From Pseudotabrizicola sediminis (GTDB taxonomy: Bacteria; Pseudomonadota; Alphaproteobacteria; Rhodobacterales; Rhodobacteraceae), in assembly GCF_004745575.1 (NCBI RefSeq), contig NZ_RPEM01000001.1, positions 62,001 through 126,000 on the forward strand: 64,000 bases of DNA, in the 5' to 3' direction. The first letter of the stretch is position 1. The number at the start of each line of letters is the position of its first letter. Below are positions 35,400 to 44,855 of this stretch, one piece after another. A program made the position numbers and the translations under genes. The notes beneath the pieces are model-generated. The model saw nothing but the letters and a program-made list of their open reading frames with translations, did no database searches and was not told where the DNA came from.

Positions 35400-37148
35400 T
35401 TAGGCCGACACTTGCTCGCGCAGGATTGCGGCGGTCATCGAGATCATCAGGTAGATCCCGGCAAAGATCAGCAGGGCCACCATCGTGTTTTCAAATGCGC
35501 GCGGATAGGTCGCCTCATCGGGGGGCACGGGGCTGACCGAAACCGACAGATAGCGCACCTGACGGTTGGCATCGGTGCGCGCGGTTTCCATCGATTGCAG
35601 CGATTGCGACAACAGCAGTTGCCGGGTCTGCACATCGGCCTGCGCCACCAGCAGTTCCGACTGCACCTGCGCCAGCGAGTTGCCGCCCGCGACCCCTTGG
35701 GTCAGGCGCGAGCGCAGGGTGGCAATCTCGGCCTCCAGCGTGGCGATCCGGCGGATCAGCGGTGCCATCCGGGCGGCATTGGGGGTGCTGTTCGATTGCA
35801 TCTGCGCCAGGCTCAGCCGGTCCTGGCTGAGCTGCGTTTCAAGCTGGCCGATCTGTGTGGTGATCAGTGTCACCTCCACCTCTGACGACAGCACCTGAAA
35901 CTGCTCTTGCAGGTCCACCACCTTGCGCTGCGCTGTCAGCATGGCCGCTTCGGCCAGTTCATAAGCCTCAAACGCGCCCTTCATCTGATCGGCGCGCAGG
36001 CGTTGGGTCAGATGATCGACCTGTTCTTCCGCATAGCCGATCAGCGCTTGCGAGAAATCTGCCGACACCCCGGGGTCTGCGGCGATCACCTCCATCTTGA
36101 TGATGCCTTCGGTCGGATCATAGGCGATCTTCACGTTGCGCTGATAGACCTTGTAGGCGGCTTCGCGGGTGGCATCGACATCCAGCCGCTGGAGCGGGTC
36201 AATCTGCTCTTGCGCGAAATGCGCGCTGAATTTGTGGTCGGCATCCAGCCGCATCATCGCGTCGCGCGATTGCAGATAGCCCTGCACCGCGATGGAATCC
36301 TGCGAGGTGGCGAATTGCGTGCCCGAGAGCAGCCCGCCCATGCCCTGCGCGCCCGCCGGATCGGCCTGCTGGATCACGAATTCGGCCTTGGTGGCAAACA
36401 GCGGGGTGGCAACCACGTAATAATACCAGCCCGCCAGCAGGGTGGGCAGGCCGACAAAGAAGAACAGCCGCGCCATCAGCAGGGCCGATTTGCGGCGGCG
36501 GCGTCTTGCCAGATCGCGCTGGATGCGCTGGATTTCAGACAGATGCGATTCTTCGGCGCGCAGCTCGGTCGAGGGCACCTTGATCGGCTTGATGGTCTGC
36601 GGCAGGTGCACCCCGTCACCGCGCGGCGCGACCGTCAGCGCGCGCGACGCAGCCTCACCGCCGGGCAGCGGACTGTCAGCCCCTTCGGCGCTGATCATTT
36701 CCATGAAGGTCGATTTCTGGAACGGATCGATGCCAGCCGCGCGCAGCAGGCGCACAGCGTCAAAATCCGATGTGGCGGGCAGCCCGTATTTCTGCGCCAT
36801 GCGCCGCGCCATGCGCAGCTGGCGCCCCGTCAGCCCCTCTTTGCGGATCTGGTCGATGTCGTTGGGGTTCGGGGCACTGGCCTGAGCCGCGCCCGGTTGG
36901 GCAGGGGCAGAGCGGGGCGGGGCAGGGCGGTCGGCCCCGGCATCCATCATCGCGCTGACCTGATCGCCCGCGGTGGGAAACGGGTCTGCGCCGAACCCGT
37001 CATCGGTTGCGGGTGCCGATGCGGATGCGGCGCGCGGCGGCACGCTGCTGGCAGGCAGCGCGCGCGGCCGCGGCGGCGGGCTGACCGGTGCAGACACCGG
37101 ATCGGGACGGCGCAGGTTGTAGCGCTTAACCTTGAGCTTGATAGTCAT
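35400..37148 (-). CDS. Capsule polysaccharide export inner-membrane protein, KpsE/PCP-like
   Basis: 582 residues. An unusually long N-terminal cytoplasmic part (1-220) contains a Pro/Ala-rich stretch and a basic run before TM1 (about 221-246, LFFFVGLPTLLAGWYYY). The periplasmic domain (about 250-550) has long coiled coils (AQRKVVDLQEQFQVLSSEVE) and ends in TM2 (about 555-575) close to the C-terminus. This PCP topology is used by KpsE/CtrB/Wzz-type proteins that span the periplasm in capsule export. Start 37148 is the first in-frame ATG with the family layout; it overlaps the ATPase gene end by 23 bases. Confidence 0.8.
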   Translation of the reverse strand: MTIKLKVKRYNLRRPDPVSAPVSPPPRPRALPASSVPPRAASASAPATDDGFGADPFPTAGDQVSAMMDAGADRPAPPRSAPAQPGAAQASAPNPNDIDQIRKEGLTGRQLRMARRMAQKYGLPATSDFDAVRLLRAAGIDPFQKSTFMEMISAEGADSPLPGGEAASRALTVAPRGDGVHLPQTIKPIKVPSTELRAEESHLSEIQRIQRDLARRRRRKSALLMARLFFFVGLPTLLAGWYYYVVATPLFATKAEFVIQQADPAGAQGMGGLLSGTQFATSQDSIAVQGYLQSRDAMMRLDADHKFSAHFAQEQIDPLQRLDVDATREAAYKVYQRNVKIAYDPTEGIIKMEVIAADPGVSADFSQALIGYAEEQVDHLTQRLRADQMKGAFEAYELAEAAMLTAQRKVVDLQEQFQVLSSEVEVTLITTQIGQLETQLSQDRLSLAQMQSNSTPNAARMAPLIRRIATLEAEIATLRSRLTQGVAGGNSLAQVQSELLVAQADVQTRQLLLSQSLQSMETARTDANRQVRYLSVSVSPVPPDEATYPRAFENTMVALLIFAGIYLMISMTAAILREQVSA

Positions 37149-37785
37149 AAAGCTGCTTTGCCTCTTCCAGAGAGTCGAACGTATAAAGCTGCCCGTTGCG
37201 CAGTACAGCGGCCTGTTTGCAGAATTTTTCCAGCGTCTGCGCCTGATGGCTGACAATCACCACCGTCGCCTGTTGCAGCCGTTCGCGCAGGATGCGCCCG
37301 GCTTTGCGGTTGAAGTCCACGTCTGTGGTGGCGGGCATGCCTTCGTCGATCAGGTAGATGTCAAACTCCAGCGCCAGCATGAGCGAGAACGAAAACCGCG
37401 CCCGCATGCCCTGACTGTAGGTGCCGACCGGCATGTCGAAATATTCGGCAATCCCGCACAGCCAGCGGCAGAAACTTTCGACATAATCCGGGTCAAGCCC
37501 GTACAGCCGGGCGACATAGCGGCTGTTTTCCGTGGCGGTGTGCTTGTTGACCACGCCCCCCATGAACCCCAGCGGAAAGGAAATGCGGCTGGTGCGGGTC
37601 ACCCGCCCCTCATCCGGTTTTTCCAGTCCCGCCATCATGTTGATGATTGTGGTCTTGCCCGCACCATTTGGCGCAAGGATGCCAAGAGATTGGCCCAGAT
37701 CAATGCGGAACGACGCCCGATCCAGAATGATCTTGCGCTGCTTTCCGGTCCAGAATGACTTTGACACGCCCTCGAACTCGATCAC
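37126..37785 (-). CDS. Capsule export ABC transporter ATP-binding protein, KpsT-like
   Basis: 219 residues from GTG 37785, giving IEFEGVSKSFWTG at the N-terminus as in KpsT; GGAAAGG is 6 bases upstream. The frame stays open upstream to 37944, which would add 53 residues without family sequence. Walker A LAPNGAGKTT, the signature MRARFSFSL region, Walker B IYLIDEGM and the H-loop VSHQAQT are clear. Partner permease (KpsM) is not in the window, only the PCP subunit downstream. Confidence 0.85.
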   Translation of the reverse strand: MIEFEGVSKSFWTGKQRKIILDRASFRIDLGQSLGILAPNGAGKTTIINMMAGLEKPDEGRVTRTSRISFPLGFMGGVVNKHTATENSRYVARLYGLDPDYVESFCRWLCGIAEYFDMPVGTYSQGMRARFSFSLMLALEFDIYLIDEGMPATTDVDFNRKAGRILRERLQQATVVIVSHQAQTLEKFCKQAAVLRNGQLYTFDSLEEAKQLYDYQAQG

Positions 37786-38011
37786 CGCCGCCCTTTCCAC
37801 GCTTTGCCACGGGGCACGGCGTTTGCCTTGCGCCCCCCGCGCTGCGTCTCCCTGCCTTATCCCCTGAGCCACAGATCTTGTGGTGGGGTCTGCCTCTTGG
37901 TGTGAACCCTTGACACCGATCCCTTTTTTTAAAGTGTATGCCATGGGTTTCGGGCGGCATTATGTTCGACAGGGGGCCGTCATGGCAAGCCACCGGGTCA
38001 GGACACAGGGA

Positions 38012-38644
38012 TCAGGACAGGCGGGTGCCATCCGGGGGCAACAACCCCAGGCCGCGCAGATAGATGCCGATTCCGGCTTCGAGCAGGTCTTCGGGCGGAA
38101 ACGGGCTGCGCGCGCCGCCATTGGCACTGCCGCGCATGTAAAGCTCGACCACCCCATGGCTCATCGCCCAGATATGGGCGGAAAACATGGTCGCGGGCGG
38201 GCGCATGTCGGCGGGCATGTGCTGCGACAGGCTTTCCGCCGCACGTTCCAGCACCGCCCGCGCCTTGCCCGCCACCAATGCCAGATCGGGGTGGTCGTTC
38301 AAAGACAGGCCCGCTTCGAACATCGCCATGTAGTGGCCGGGATATTTGCGGGCGAATGCCAGATAAGCGCGGCCCGTTGCCTCGAACGCGGCCAAGGCGG
38401 TGGGGCGGCCATTGTCGAAGGCAAACTCCATCAGCGCGGCAAAAATCTCATAGCCCTGCCGCGCCACTTCGGCCAGCAGGTCTTCGCGCCCGGCAAAGTG
38501 CCGGTACACAGCCGCCGGGGTCACATCCGCCGCCTTTGCCGCCTCGGACAGGGTGAACCCCGTGGGCCCCTGATCGGCGATCAGGCCAAGCGCCGCCTCG
38601 ACCAGTGCCTGCCGCAGATTGCCGTGGTGGTAGCCGCGCTTCAC
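38012..38644 (-). CDS. TetR/AcrR-family transcriptional regulator, ppk2 operon
   Basis: 210 residues. N-terminal [23 protein letters not shown] and [20 protein letters not shown], followed by a WHG-type ligand domain ([13 protein letters not shown]). The ATG overlaps the stop of the ppk2 gene by 4 bases, so it is translated from the same mRNA. It may regulate the operon containing ppk2; its ligand is unknown. No palindromic operator was identified with confidence. Confidence 0.85.
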   Translation of the reverse strand: MKRGYHHGNLRQALVEAALGLIADQGPTGFTLSEAAKAADVTPAAVYRHFAGREDLLAEVARQGYEIFAALMEFAFDNGRPTALAAFEATGRAYLAFARKYPGHYMAMFEAGLSLNDHPDLALVAGKARAVLERAAESLSQHMPADMRPPATMFSAHIWAMSHGVVELYMRGSANGGARSPFPPEDLLEAGIGIYLRGLGLLPPDGTRLS

Positions 38645-39516
38645 GCGCGGCCCTTGCGGATTTCCGGCCCGCCGCAGATGGCGGGGTCCGGCGTGCCGAT
38701 CACCGCCAGATCGCGGCCCTTGTAATCGACCGACCCCAGAATGGTCTGCACCGCCGCGATCCGGGCGCGTTTCTTGTCATCCGACAGGATCACCGTCCAG
38801 GGCGCGACGGCGAAGTTGCTGCGCTCCATCGTCTCGTCAATCGCGGTGCAATAGGCGTCCCACTTCTTCAGCCCGTCGATGTCGATGGGCGACAGCTTCC
38901 ATTGCTTGAGCGGGTCTTGCTCGCGGGCGATGAAGCGCTTGAGCTGTTCGGCCTGTCCGACCTCCAGCCAGATCTTGCGGAAGATGAAGCCCTCTTCCAC
39001 CAGCATCCGTTCAAAATCAGGCAGTTGCGCAAAGAAATGTTCGCGCTGCGCCGGGGTGCAAAAGCCGAAAACATGTTCGATCACCGCGCGGTTGTACCAG
39101 CTGCGGTCAAACAAGGCGATTTCGCCATTCGCGGGCAACCAGTCGACATAGCGCTGAAAATACCACTGCGCCGCCTCGCGGTCCGATGGTTTGGCAAGCG
39201 CCACCACAGAACACACCCGCGGGTTCAGGTTCTCGCGCGTGACCCCGATGGTGCCGCCCTTGCCCGCCGCATCACGGCCTTCAAAGATCACGACCAGACG
39301 TTTGCCGCTGGCCTTCAGGTCTGACTGCATCTTGACCAGCTCGATCTGCAGCCGGTCCATATGGGCATCGTAGTCCTTGCCCTTCATTTCCTGCCGGTAG
39401 GGATAGGTCGGATCGAGAATGTCATCCTTGCTGGCCAACTCGATGGCTTTGCGCACCGGTTTCGGAGCTTCGGAGGTGAAAAATGTGCTGATGGCACCGT
39501 CGAATGGCAGGGTCAT
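38641..39516 (-). CDS. ppk2: Polyphosphate kinase 2 (PPK2 family)
   Basis: 291 residues. PPK2 uses polyphosphate to phosphorylate nucleoside mono- or diphosphates. The start at 39516 ([13 protein letters not shown]) fits the family; an ATG at 39591 would add 25 residues. Walker [17 protein letters not shown] (about 76-91), lid [16 protein letters not shown], Walker B-type [19 protein letters not shown] are all visible. Class (GDP- or ADP-preferring) is not determined. Together with the Ppx family gene at the window start it could balance polyphosphate. Confidence 0.93.
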   Translation of the reverse strand: MTLPFDGAISTFFTSEAPKPVRKAIELASKDDILDPTYPYRQEMKGKDYDAHMDRLQIELVKMQSDLKASGKRLVVIFEGRDAAGKGGTIGVTRENLNPRVCSVVALAKPSDREAAQWYFQRYVDWLPANGEIALFDRSWYNRAVIEHVFGFCTPAQREHFFAQLPDFERMLVEEGFIFRKIWLEVGQAEQLKRFIAREQDPLKQWKLSPIDIDGLKKWDAYCTAIDETMERSNFAVAPWTVILSDDKKRARIAAVQTILGSVDYKGRDLAVIGTPDPAICGGPEIRKGRA

Positions 39517-39562
39517 GGCATGGGTCTCCCGTATCTGCCCCACCCTAGGGCGAATGCCCGGT

Positions 39563-40513
39563 TCAGTGCAATCCGGCGCGGGTGGCGGCACGGTCGATTG
39601 CCGCGATCACCGCGTCCGGGTGGGTGTGATGCGGCATATGGCCCACACCCGGCAGAACCGTCAGCGCCCCATTGGGCAGGATCTTCATCAGCGGGGCCGA
39701 GTGGATATGGACCGGCACGATGGTATCGGCATCGCCGTGGACCAGTTCGACCGGTAGGGCCAACGTCTGATAGTCCTGCTCCATCACCTCAATTTGTGGT
39801 CGCAGTTGATTGATCTGCAATACATTCACGCCCATCGACTCGCGCCGCAACGTCAGGCCTATGCCCAGATGATCGGCGTATCCCTCCGGCGCGGTCTGCG
39901 GGGCAAACACCAGATCAATGGTGCGGCGGACATAGCTTTGCGCCACCAGAGCCGAGGCCAGTGGCACCAGCGTGGCCCGGCCAAGCGGCGTTGCGGTGAT
40001 CCGGTACCACGGGTCCAGCACGCCCGGCCAGGGCAGCGAGGGGGACGACACCAGCACCAGCGCCGCAGGCGGGCTTTGCAGTGCCCATGCCAGTGCCACG
40101 GTGCCGCCATAGCTTTGGCCCAGCACGATGGGGCTCTGCACGCCAATCTGCGCCACAGCCGCACGCAGATGGCGGGCTTGCCCCGCAACGCTGGCAACAT
40201 CCCCCGGCAAGGCGTCAGAATAGCCCAGACCCGGCCGGTCCACCGCGATCACCCGGTAGCGGCTGGAGAGGTGGTCCATCAGCGCAAAGGTGAATTCGCG
40301 CAGGTTGCCGTTCGCACCATGGATCATTACCAGATCCGGACCCGACCCTGCCACTTGCAGATGCACCTGCAACCCATCAACCGTCACGAACTGCCCCGTG
40401 GGGGGATGCGATTTCACCGCTGCCGCCTCACGCGCGGCCAGCCGCCACTGTGTGGCGGCGATCAGGCCAAGGCCGATGAGCGCCGCACTAGCGGCCAATG
40501 TCTTGAGGGTCAT
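39563..40513 (-). CDS. Alpha/beta hydrolase with N-terminal membrane segment
   Basis: 316 residues. An N-terminal hydrophobic helix ([18 protein letters not shown]) may be an anchor or signal. The hydrolase core has the oxyanion [10 protein letters not shown], nucleophile Ser in [12 protein letters not shown], Asp in HGDADTIVP and His in [10 protein letters not shown]. The start at 40513 overlaps the metA stop by 26 bases; an earlier ATG at 40552 lies deeper in metA. Substrate unknown. Its position between metA and ppk2 does not by itself suggest a methionine role. Confidence 0.82.
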   Translation of the reverse strand: MTLKTLAASAALIGLGLIAATQWRLAAREAAAVKSHPPTGQFVTVDGLQVHLQVAGSGPDLVMIHGANGNLREFTFALMDHLSSRYRVIAVDRPGLGYSDALPGDVASVAGQARHLRAAVAQIGVQSPIVLGQSYGGTVALAWALQSPPAALVLVSSPSLPWPGVLDPWYRITATPLGRATLVPLASALVAQSYVRRTIDLVFAPQTAPEGYADHLGIGLTLRRESMGVNVLQINQLRPQIEVMEQDYQTLALPVELVHGDADTIVPVHIHSAPLMKILPNGALTVLPGVGHMPHHTHPDAVIAAIDRAATRAGLH

Positions 40514-41405
40514 AGGGCGTGGACTGATAAATCTCGTTGATCCAGTTGCCATATAGAAGATGCGCGTGACTTCTCCAGCGGTTCAGGGGCGGCATCAACG
40601 GATTGTCATCGGTGTAATAGTTCAACGGCACGTTGATCGTCGTGCCATTTGCGATGTCGCGGTCATATTCCTGCTTCAGCGTGTCACTGTCATATTCAAA
40701 GTGGTTGAAGATATACAGCGCCCGGTGGTCTGCGTCTTCGACCAGACAGGGGCCGACCTCTTCACTGCCCAGCAGGGTGCGCAAGCCGGGCCGGGCCGAA
40801 ATCTCATCCTGCCGCATCTCGGTCCAGCGGCTGACGGGGATCACGAAATCATCCGAAAACCCGCGCAAGTAAGGCGAAGTTGCAGCAAGGTTGCGATGCC
40901 GGAAGCAGCCGAACGCCTTGTGGTCCAGCATGTGTTTCTGCACGCCGTGAAAATGGTTGATCATCGCCATCCCGCCCCAGCACACGCCGAAGGTGGATTG
41001 CACATTGGTCTGGGTCCATTCGAAGACCTGCGTCAGCTCGTCCCAATAGGTGACTTCCGTGAACGGCAGGTGTTCGATCGGCGCGCCGGTGATGATCAGC
41101 CCGTCGAATTTCTCATCCTTCACCTCCTGAAACGGGCGATAGAACGCTTCCATATGTTCGGCGGCGGTATTCTTGGTCTGGTGTTCCGACATGCGGATCA
41201 ACTCGAACTTGATCTGCAACGGCGTGGCCCCGATCAGCCGCGCGAACTGGTTCTCGGTCTGGATCTTTTTCGGCATCAGGTTCAGCAACCCGATCTTCAG
41301 CGGCCGGATATCCTGCCGCGCCGCGCGTTCGGGCGACATGACCATGACGCCTTCGTTCCGCAGAACGTCAAAGGCGGGCAGGGTCTCTGGCAGGGTGATG
41401 GGCAT
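40488..41405 (-). CDS. metA: Homoserine O-acetyltransferase (MetA-type)
   Basis: 305 residues. First committed step of methionine synthesis. Catalytic Cys142 in [11 protein letters not shown], with the His-Glu of the class I glutamine amidotransferase-like triad near HFEYDSDTL. Residue 111, which sets acyl specificity in this family (Gly for succinyl-CoA in E. coli, Glu for acetyl-CoA), is Glu here (GAPIEHLPF), so acetyl-CoA is expected. AAGGAAG precedes the ATG. It lies downstream of an ATPase gene with a 38-base gap; no SAM riboswitch could be fitted in that gap. Confidence 0.93.
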   Translation of the reverse strand: MPITLPETLPAFDVLRNEGVMVMSPERAARQDIRPLKIGLLNLMPKKIQTENQFARLIGATPLQIKFELIRMSEHQTKNTAAEHMEAFYRPFQEVKDEKFDGLIITGAPIEHLPFTEVTYWDELTQVFEWTQTNVQSTFGVCWGGMAMINHFHGVQKHMLDHKAFGCFRHRNLAATSPYLRGFSDDFVIPVSRWTEMRQDEISARPGLRTLLGSEEVGPCLVEDADHRALYIFNHFEYDSDTLKQEYDRDIANGTTINVPLNYYTDDNPLMPPLNRWRSHAHLLYGNWINEIYQSTPYDPQDIGR

Positions 41406-41443
41406 GGGACGCTTCCTTTGGAGCAGCGGATGTATGGGCCGGA

Positions 41444-42313
41444 TCAGCGCCGATCAATGGCGCGACCGATCAGAGTGTTGAAATCATCGGGCGTGGCGAC
41501 CGTTGCGACCTCTTCGGCAGTCACCGTCACCCCCCATCTGGCCATGGCGGCATAGCGCGGCTGACGGTGGGCCAATGCGCGGGCATAGGTCCAGCGCACG
41601 AAATGATCGGGGTCACAGGTTTCTTCGGTTTTCCCGTAGGTTGCGCGGTATTCCTCCCAGGACGACTGAAGAAATCCGGGCTGGTAGTACATGGGCTTGG
41701 GCGCGCGGTCAAAACGGCGTACAAGTTCCGCCGTGTGGTCGTCAGACCCCTTGATCCAGATCAGCAGCAAAGTTTCCGACAATTGTCGCAAGACCGGATC
41801 ATCCGCATCTCCCGGCTCCACCACCTCGCAGATCGACCCCGAGGTGTCGCAGACAAAGTTCGGATAGCCGTACAGATCTTCGGCGCGGGTGATGAAGTGT
41901 GCCGTATCCAGCATCGCCGCCGCCTCGGCCTTGCGGTGCTGGTCTTGCCGCATCATGTAGTCGGCAAAGGGCAGGCCGCCGCGTGCCGGATCACCGGGCT
42001 TGCCCAGATAGGTCGACAGCGGCGCCAGATTGTCAAAGGTGATGTTCGACGCGATGTAGACGGAATCGGTCATCAAGAGGTCGCGCAGCAGCGGCACCTT
42101 CATCGCCTCGCGCTTGAAATTGTCGGCGATGAACTCGTTCATGTAACGGGTGCCGATCCGGTAATCGACCGAATAGTGGAACCAGCCGCCGGCATTGGGC
42201 GCGGTGTCACGCAGCAGGTTGGACAGATGGGTCTTGCCCAGGCCCGACATGCCGAACAGCAGCACCCGCTTGCGCGGGCTGCCCAGATAGTCCGCTCCGC
42301 TTGCATAGATCAT
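41444..42313 (-). CDS. P-loop ATPase upstream of metA, function unknown
   Basis: 289 residues. Walker [17 protein letters not shown] is at 19-34; further conserved-looking stretches are [31 protein letters not shown] and [12 protein letters not shown]. The layout resembles a kinase-like or NTPase fold without a recognised partner domain. Not an ABC or AAA+ type by motif. It is the first gene of the run that continues into metA, hydrolase and ppk2. A role in sulfur or methionine metabolism is inference from position only. Confidence 0.75.
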   Translation of the reverse strand: MIYASGADYLGSPRKRVLLFGMSGLGKTHLSNLLRDTAPNAGGWFHYSVDYRIGTRYMNEFIADNFKREAMKVPLLRDLLMTDSVYIASNITFDNLAPLSTYLGKPGDPARGGLPFADYMMRQDQHRKAEAAAMLDTAHFITRAEDLYGYPNFVCDTSGSICEVVEPGDADDPVLRQLSETLLLIWIKGSDDHTAELVRRFDRAPKPMYYQPGFLQSSWEEYRATYGKTEETCDPDHFVRWTYARALAHRQPRYAAMARWGVTVTAEEVATVATPDDFNTLIGRAIDRR

Positions 42314-42372
42314 CGCCCACCCCCAAAGATGCCGCCCGACAGTTACCGCCCTGCGCCCGCACCTTCAATGGA

Positions 42373-42400
42373 AAACCCGCCCCGGTGAGGGGGCGGGTTT
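42373..42400. terminator. Intrinsic terminator after the FadL-type porin
   Basis: Stem AAACCCGCCCC / GGGGCGGGTTT with a 6-base loop, 24 bases from the porin stop and upstream of the ATPase gene. Confidence 0.8.
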
Positions 42401-42423
42401 GGTCTGTGGTGTGATCCGGCGGA

Positions 42424-43512
42424 TCAGAAGCTGAAGCCGACCTTCATGCCGACGCCGACAGCTTTGTTGCCGGTAAAGTTGCCGTCGCCGGACAGCGCCG
42501 TTGCATTGCCGACATCGACGTAACGCACGCCTGCGGTGACCTTCATGTTCTGATGGGTATAGGTGCCACCGACCTGAATGCTCTTCTGGCCATCGGTTGG
42601 CCCAAGATTGCCGACATTGCCGCCATGGTGCTTTTCATAGCCGATGGAGATGGCACCGGAAAACGCATCGCTGAACTTGCGGCCCACACCGATGTTATAG
42701 GTGATCGTGTCATGGTCGTAGCTTACCAGATCATTGAAGGGAACCGGCAGGGTTGGACCGTCAAGCTTGGTTACAGTCCAGTCCATCCAGCGGATAGAAC
42801 CGAAGACAAGCGTATCCGCGGCGACGCCCGACTGGAAATCTAGCGTCAGAGATTGCGGAAGTTTAACGGTACTGGTGCCTGCGAGGGTACCAGGCGTGGG
42901 GGGGAAGGCTGTGAAACCCGAAACCTCCAGATCGTGGCTGGTCTCTGAGCTATAGGTAAGTGCCACACGCAGGGCGATTTCCGGCCTCTCGTAGGCAACA
43001 CCCACCAAGTAACCGATATCGCGGTCATTGGCGAAATTGGCACGATAATTGCCGAGTGCAGGCAAAAATAGGTCACCACCGATTCCGACAGATCGAATGC
43101 CCCCATGGACGGAAACATTTTCGTTAAATTTGTACCGCACAATGGCAGCGACAGTATCGCCGCGCAGTTTCGCAGTTGATCCGGCGATAGGATATCCGGT
43201 TCCGGTCGGATAGGCCACATCGGCACCGAAGGTTGGGTCGATGGTCACGCCAAGCGAGATCTTGTTTGTAAGGTCGGCTTTGAACGCAAGCCCGACCGAG
43301 CTGTAATTCTCGGTCACATTGCCAGTTGTGACCGAAGGCGCGGCAATCAGTGCCCCCGACACTTTTGGCCTGACCGACCCAAAGCTCAGCTCAACGTAAT
43401 TACCCCGCTCGAACATGAAGCCAAGCGGTGTTGTCGACCGCTCGAATCCGCCCGCTTGCGCGGACGTGGCGGTGGCCGCAATGGCGGCGACCGCGATCAG
43501 TGTATGTTTCAT
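42424..43512 (-). CDS. FadL/OmpP1/TodX-type outer membrane transport protein
   Basis: 362 residues with a cleaved signal (MKHTLIAVAAIAATATSAQA). The remainder is rich in alternating beta-strands (NVSVHGGIRSVGIGGDLF, ALRVALTYSSETSHDLEVS) and ends in Phe (KVGFSF), as usual for outer membrane barrels. FadL-type proteins import long-chain fatty acids or aromatic hydrocarbons. GAGG 7 bases upstream supports the start at 43512; an in-frame ATG at 43584 has no site. Not part of the flanking operons; its terminator is separate. Confidence 0.85.
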   Translation of the reverse strand: MKHTLIAVAAIAATATSAQAGGFERSTTPLGFMFERGNYVELSFGSVRPKVSGALIAAPSVTTGNVTENYSSVGLAFKADLTNKISLGVTIDPTFGADVAYPTGTGYPIAGSTAKLRGDTVAAIVRYKFNENVSVHGGIRSVGIGGDLFLPALGNYRANFANDRDIGYLVGVAYERPEIALRVALTYSSETSHDLEVSGFTAFPPTPGTLAGTSTVKLPQSLTLDFQSGVAADTLVFGSIRWMDWTVTKLDGPTLPVPFNDLVSYDHDTITYNIGVGRKFSDAFSGAISIGYEKHHGGNVGNLGPTDGQKSIQVGGTYTHQNMKVTAGVRYVDVGNATALSGDGNFTGNKAVGVGMKVGFSF

Positions 43513-43609
43513 TTTTTTCCTCATCCCACATGAGATTTTCCCTGCCCCTGATGCTATTTGACGCAGGTTAATGCGGTCAATCAATGACGCCGCGTCACAA
43601 ATCTGCCAT

Positions 43610-44521
43610 TCAGGGCTTGTGTGTCTTTCGCGTCTCAGACCGGATGTTGATCCAGTTGGCGAACAGGATCAGGGCCGCGCCGACAAACAGCAGGGCCTCC
43701 AGCTGTTCGTTGTACAAAAGCGCCCCCGCCACGGCCATCAGCGGCAGGCGTGTGAAGTCGATCGGCATGACGAAGGTGGCAGGGGCAAGGCGCAGGGCCG
43801 AGGTCAGGCACAGATGCGCAAGCACGCCCGTCACCCCGATCAGCCCAAGCCAGGGGGCGGTTGTGGCGGTGGGCCAGGTGATGTGGCCATCCCACGCGGC
43901 CAGCACGGCGCCGAAGATGAATTGCATCACGGTCAGCCAGAACAGGATCGACAGGATGGTGACATCGCGCGCCAGCCGCTTGGTGGCGATATTGGTCGCG
44001 GCAAAACAGACCGCCGCCCCGGCGGCGGCCAGAACGCCGATGTTGAGCGCGTTGAAATCGGGGCGCACCACGATCAGGATACCGGCAAAGCCCAGGGCTG
44101 CTGCCAGCGCCCGCGGGGCGGTGATCCGCTCGCCCAGAAGCAGCGGCGACAGCAGGATCACCCAGAGCGGCGAGGTGAATTCGATGGCAATCAGCTGCGC
44201 CAGCGGGATCATCGTCAGCGCCCAGAACCATAGGTTCTGCCCGGTGAAATGCACCACATTGCGCAAGCCATGCCCGCCAAGGCGATGGGTGCTGATTTGG
44301 CCAAGCCGCCCCATCGCGGCGGCGAACCCGATGACCAGGAAGAAGCTGACGAAGGACCGCGCTGCCATGATCTCGAACGTGTCATGCGCACCCTGAAGTT
44401 GCCGCCCGGCGATCGCCATGCCGCTGAACGATACCACCGAGCCAAGCATCCACAGTGCGGCCGCCACCGGTCTGTAGGGGGCAGCTTGCGGTGGGGCGGG
44501 GGGGAGGTCCGGGGCATGCAT
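43610..44521 (-). CDS. EamA/DMT-family transporter
   Basis: 303 residues and about ten hydrophobic segments, in two EamA halves (about 18-140 and 160-300). Start at 44521 (MHAPDLPPAPPQ) is the first ATG with correct length; the open frame continues far upstream without family sequence. The DMT family exports amino acids, nucleosides or other small molecules; substrate is not predictable. It is last of a minus-strand group with an ABM monooxygenase and an alcohol dehydrogenase. Confidence 0.85.
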   Translation of the reverse strand: MHAPDLPPAPPQAAPYRPVAAALWMLGSVVSFSGMAIAGRQLQGAHDTFEIMAARSFVSFFLVIGFAAAMGRLGQISTHRLGGHGLRNVVHFTGQNLWFWALTMIPLAQLIAIEFTSPLWVILLSPLLLGERITAPRALAAALGFAGILIVVRPDFNALNIGVLAAAGAAVCFAATNIATKRLARDVTILSILFWLTVMQFIFGAVLAAWDGHITWPTATTAPWLGLIGVTGVLAHLCLTSALRLAPATFVMPIDFTRLPLMAVAGALLYNEQLEALLFVGAALILFANWINIRSETRKTHKP

Positions 44522-44576
44522 CCGCCTGTTCTGCGGGCAGAAACCCGGAGTGTCCAGAGCCTGTATGCCCGGGCGG

Positions 44577-44855
44577 TCAGTCCGGCAAATCCTCGACCCG
44601 GAAGTCGCGCAGGATATGGCGGGTCGCCTCGAACCAGCGGCTTTGCCTTGTGCGGGCCTGATGCGCGTCAAAATCGGCGCGGGTGCGGAAGGTTTCCTGC
44701 ACGTCCCAGACCATCGGATCATCGGTTTCGCTGACATCAAAGGACAGGCAGCCGGGCTCGGCGCGTGACAGGCGGATGTGGTCGGGCAGATGCCCGCGCA
44801 CCGCCAGCACCTCGTCTTGCGACATGCAGATCAGATAGCCCTTCAGGCGGATCAT
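44577..44855 (-). CDS. Antibiotic biosynthesis monooxygenase (YgiN-like) family protein
   Basis: 92 residues with an ABM ferredoxin-like fold: HIRLSRAEPGCLSFDVSETD, then TFRTRADFDAHQARTR and the usual aromatic residues. It probably acts as a cofactor-free quinol-type monooxygenase or a detoxification enzyme. The start overlaps the alcohol dehydrogenase stop (ATGA at 44852). Confidence 0.85.
   Translation of the reverse strand: MIRLKGYLICMSQDEVLAVRGHLPDHIRLSRAEPGCLSFDVSETDDPMVWDVQETFRTRADFDAHQARTRQSRWFEATRHILRDFRVEDLPD

Noticed and set aside
41406-41443. SAM-type riboswitch before metA
   Set aside because: Only 38 bases separate metA from the upstream gene, and no SAM-II-like stem or pseudoknot was found there.
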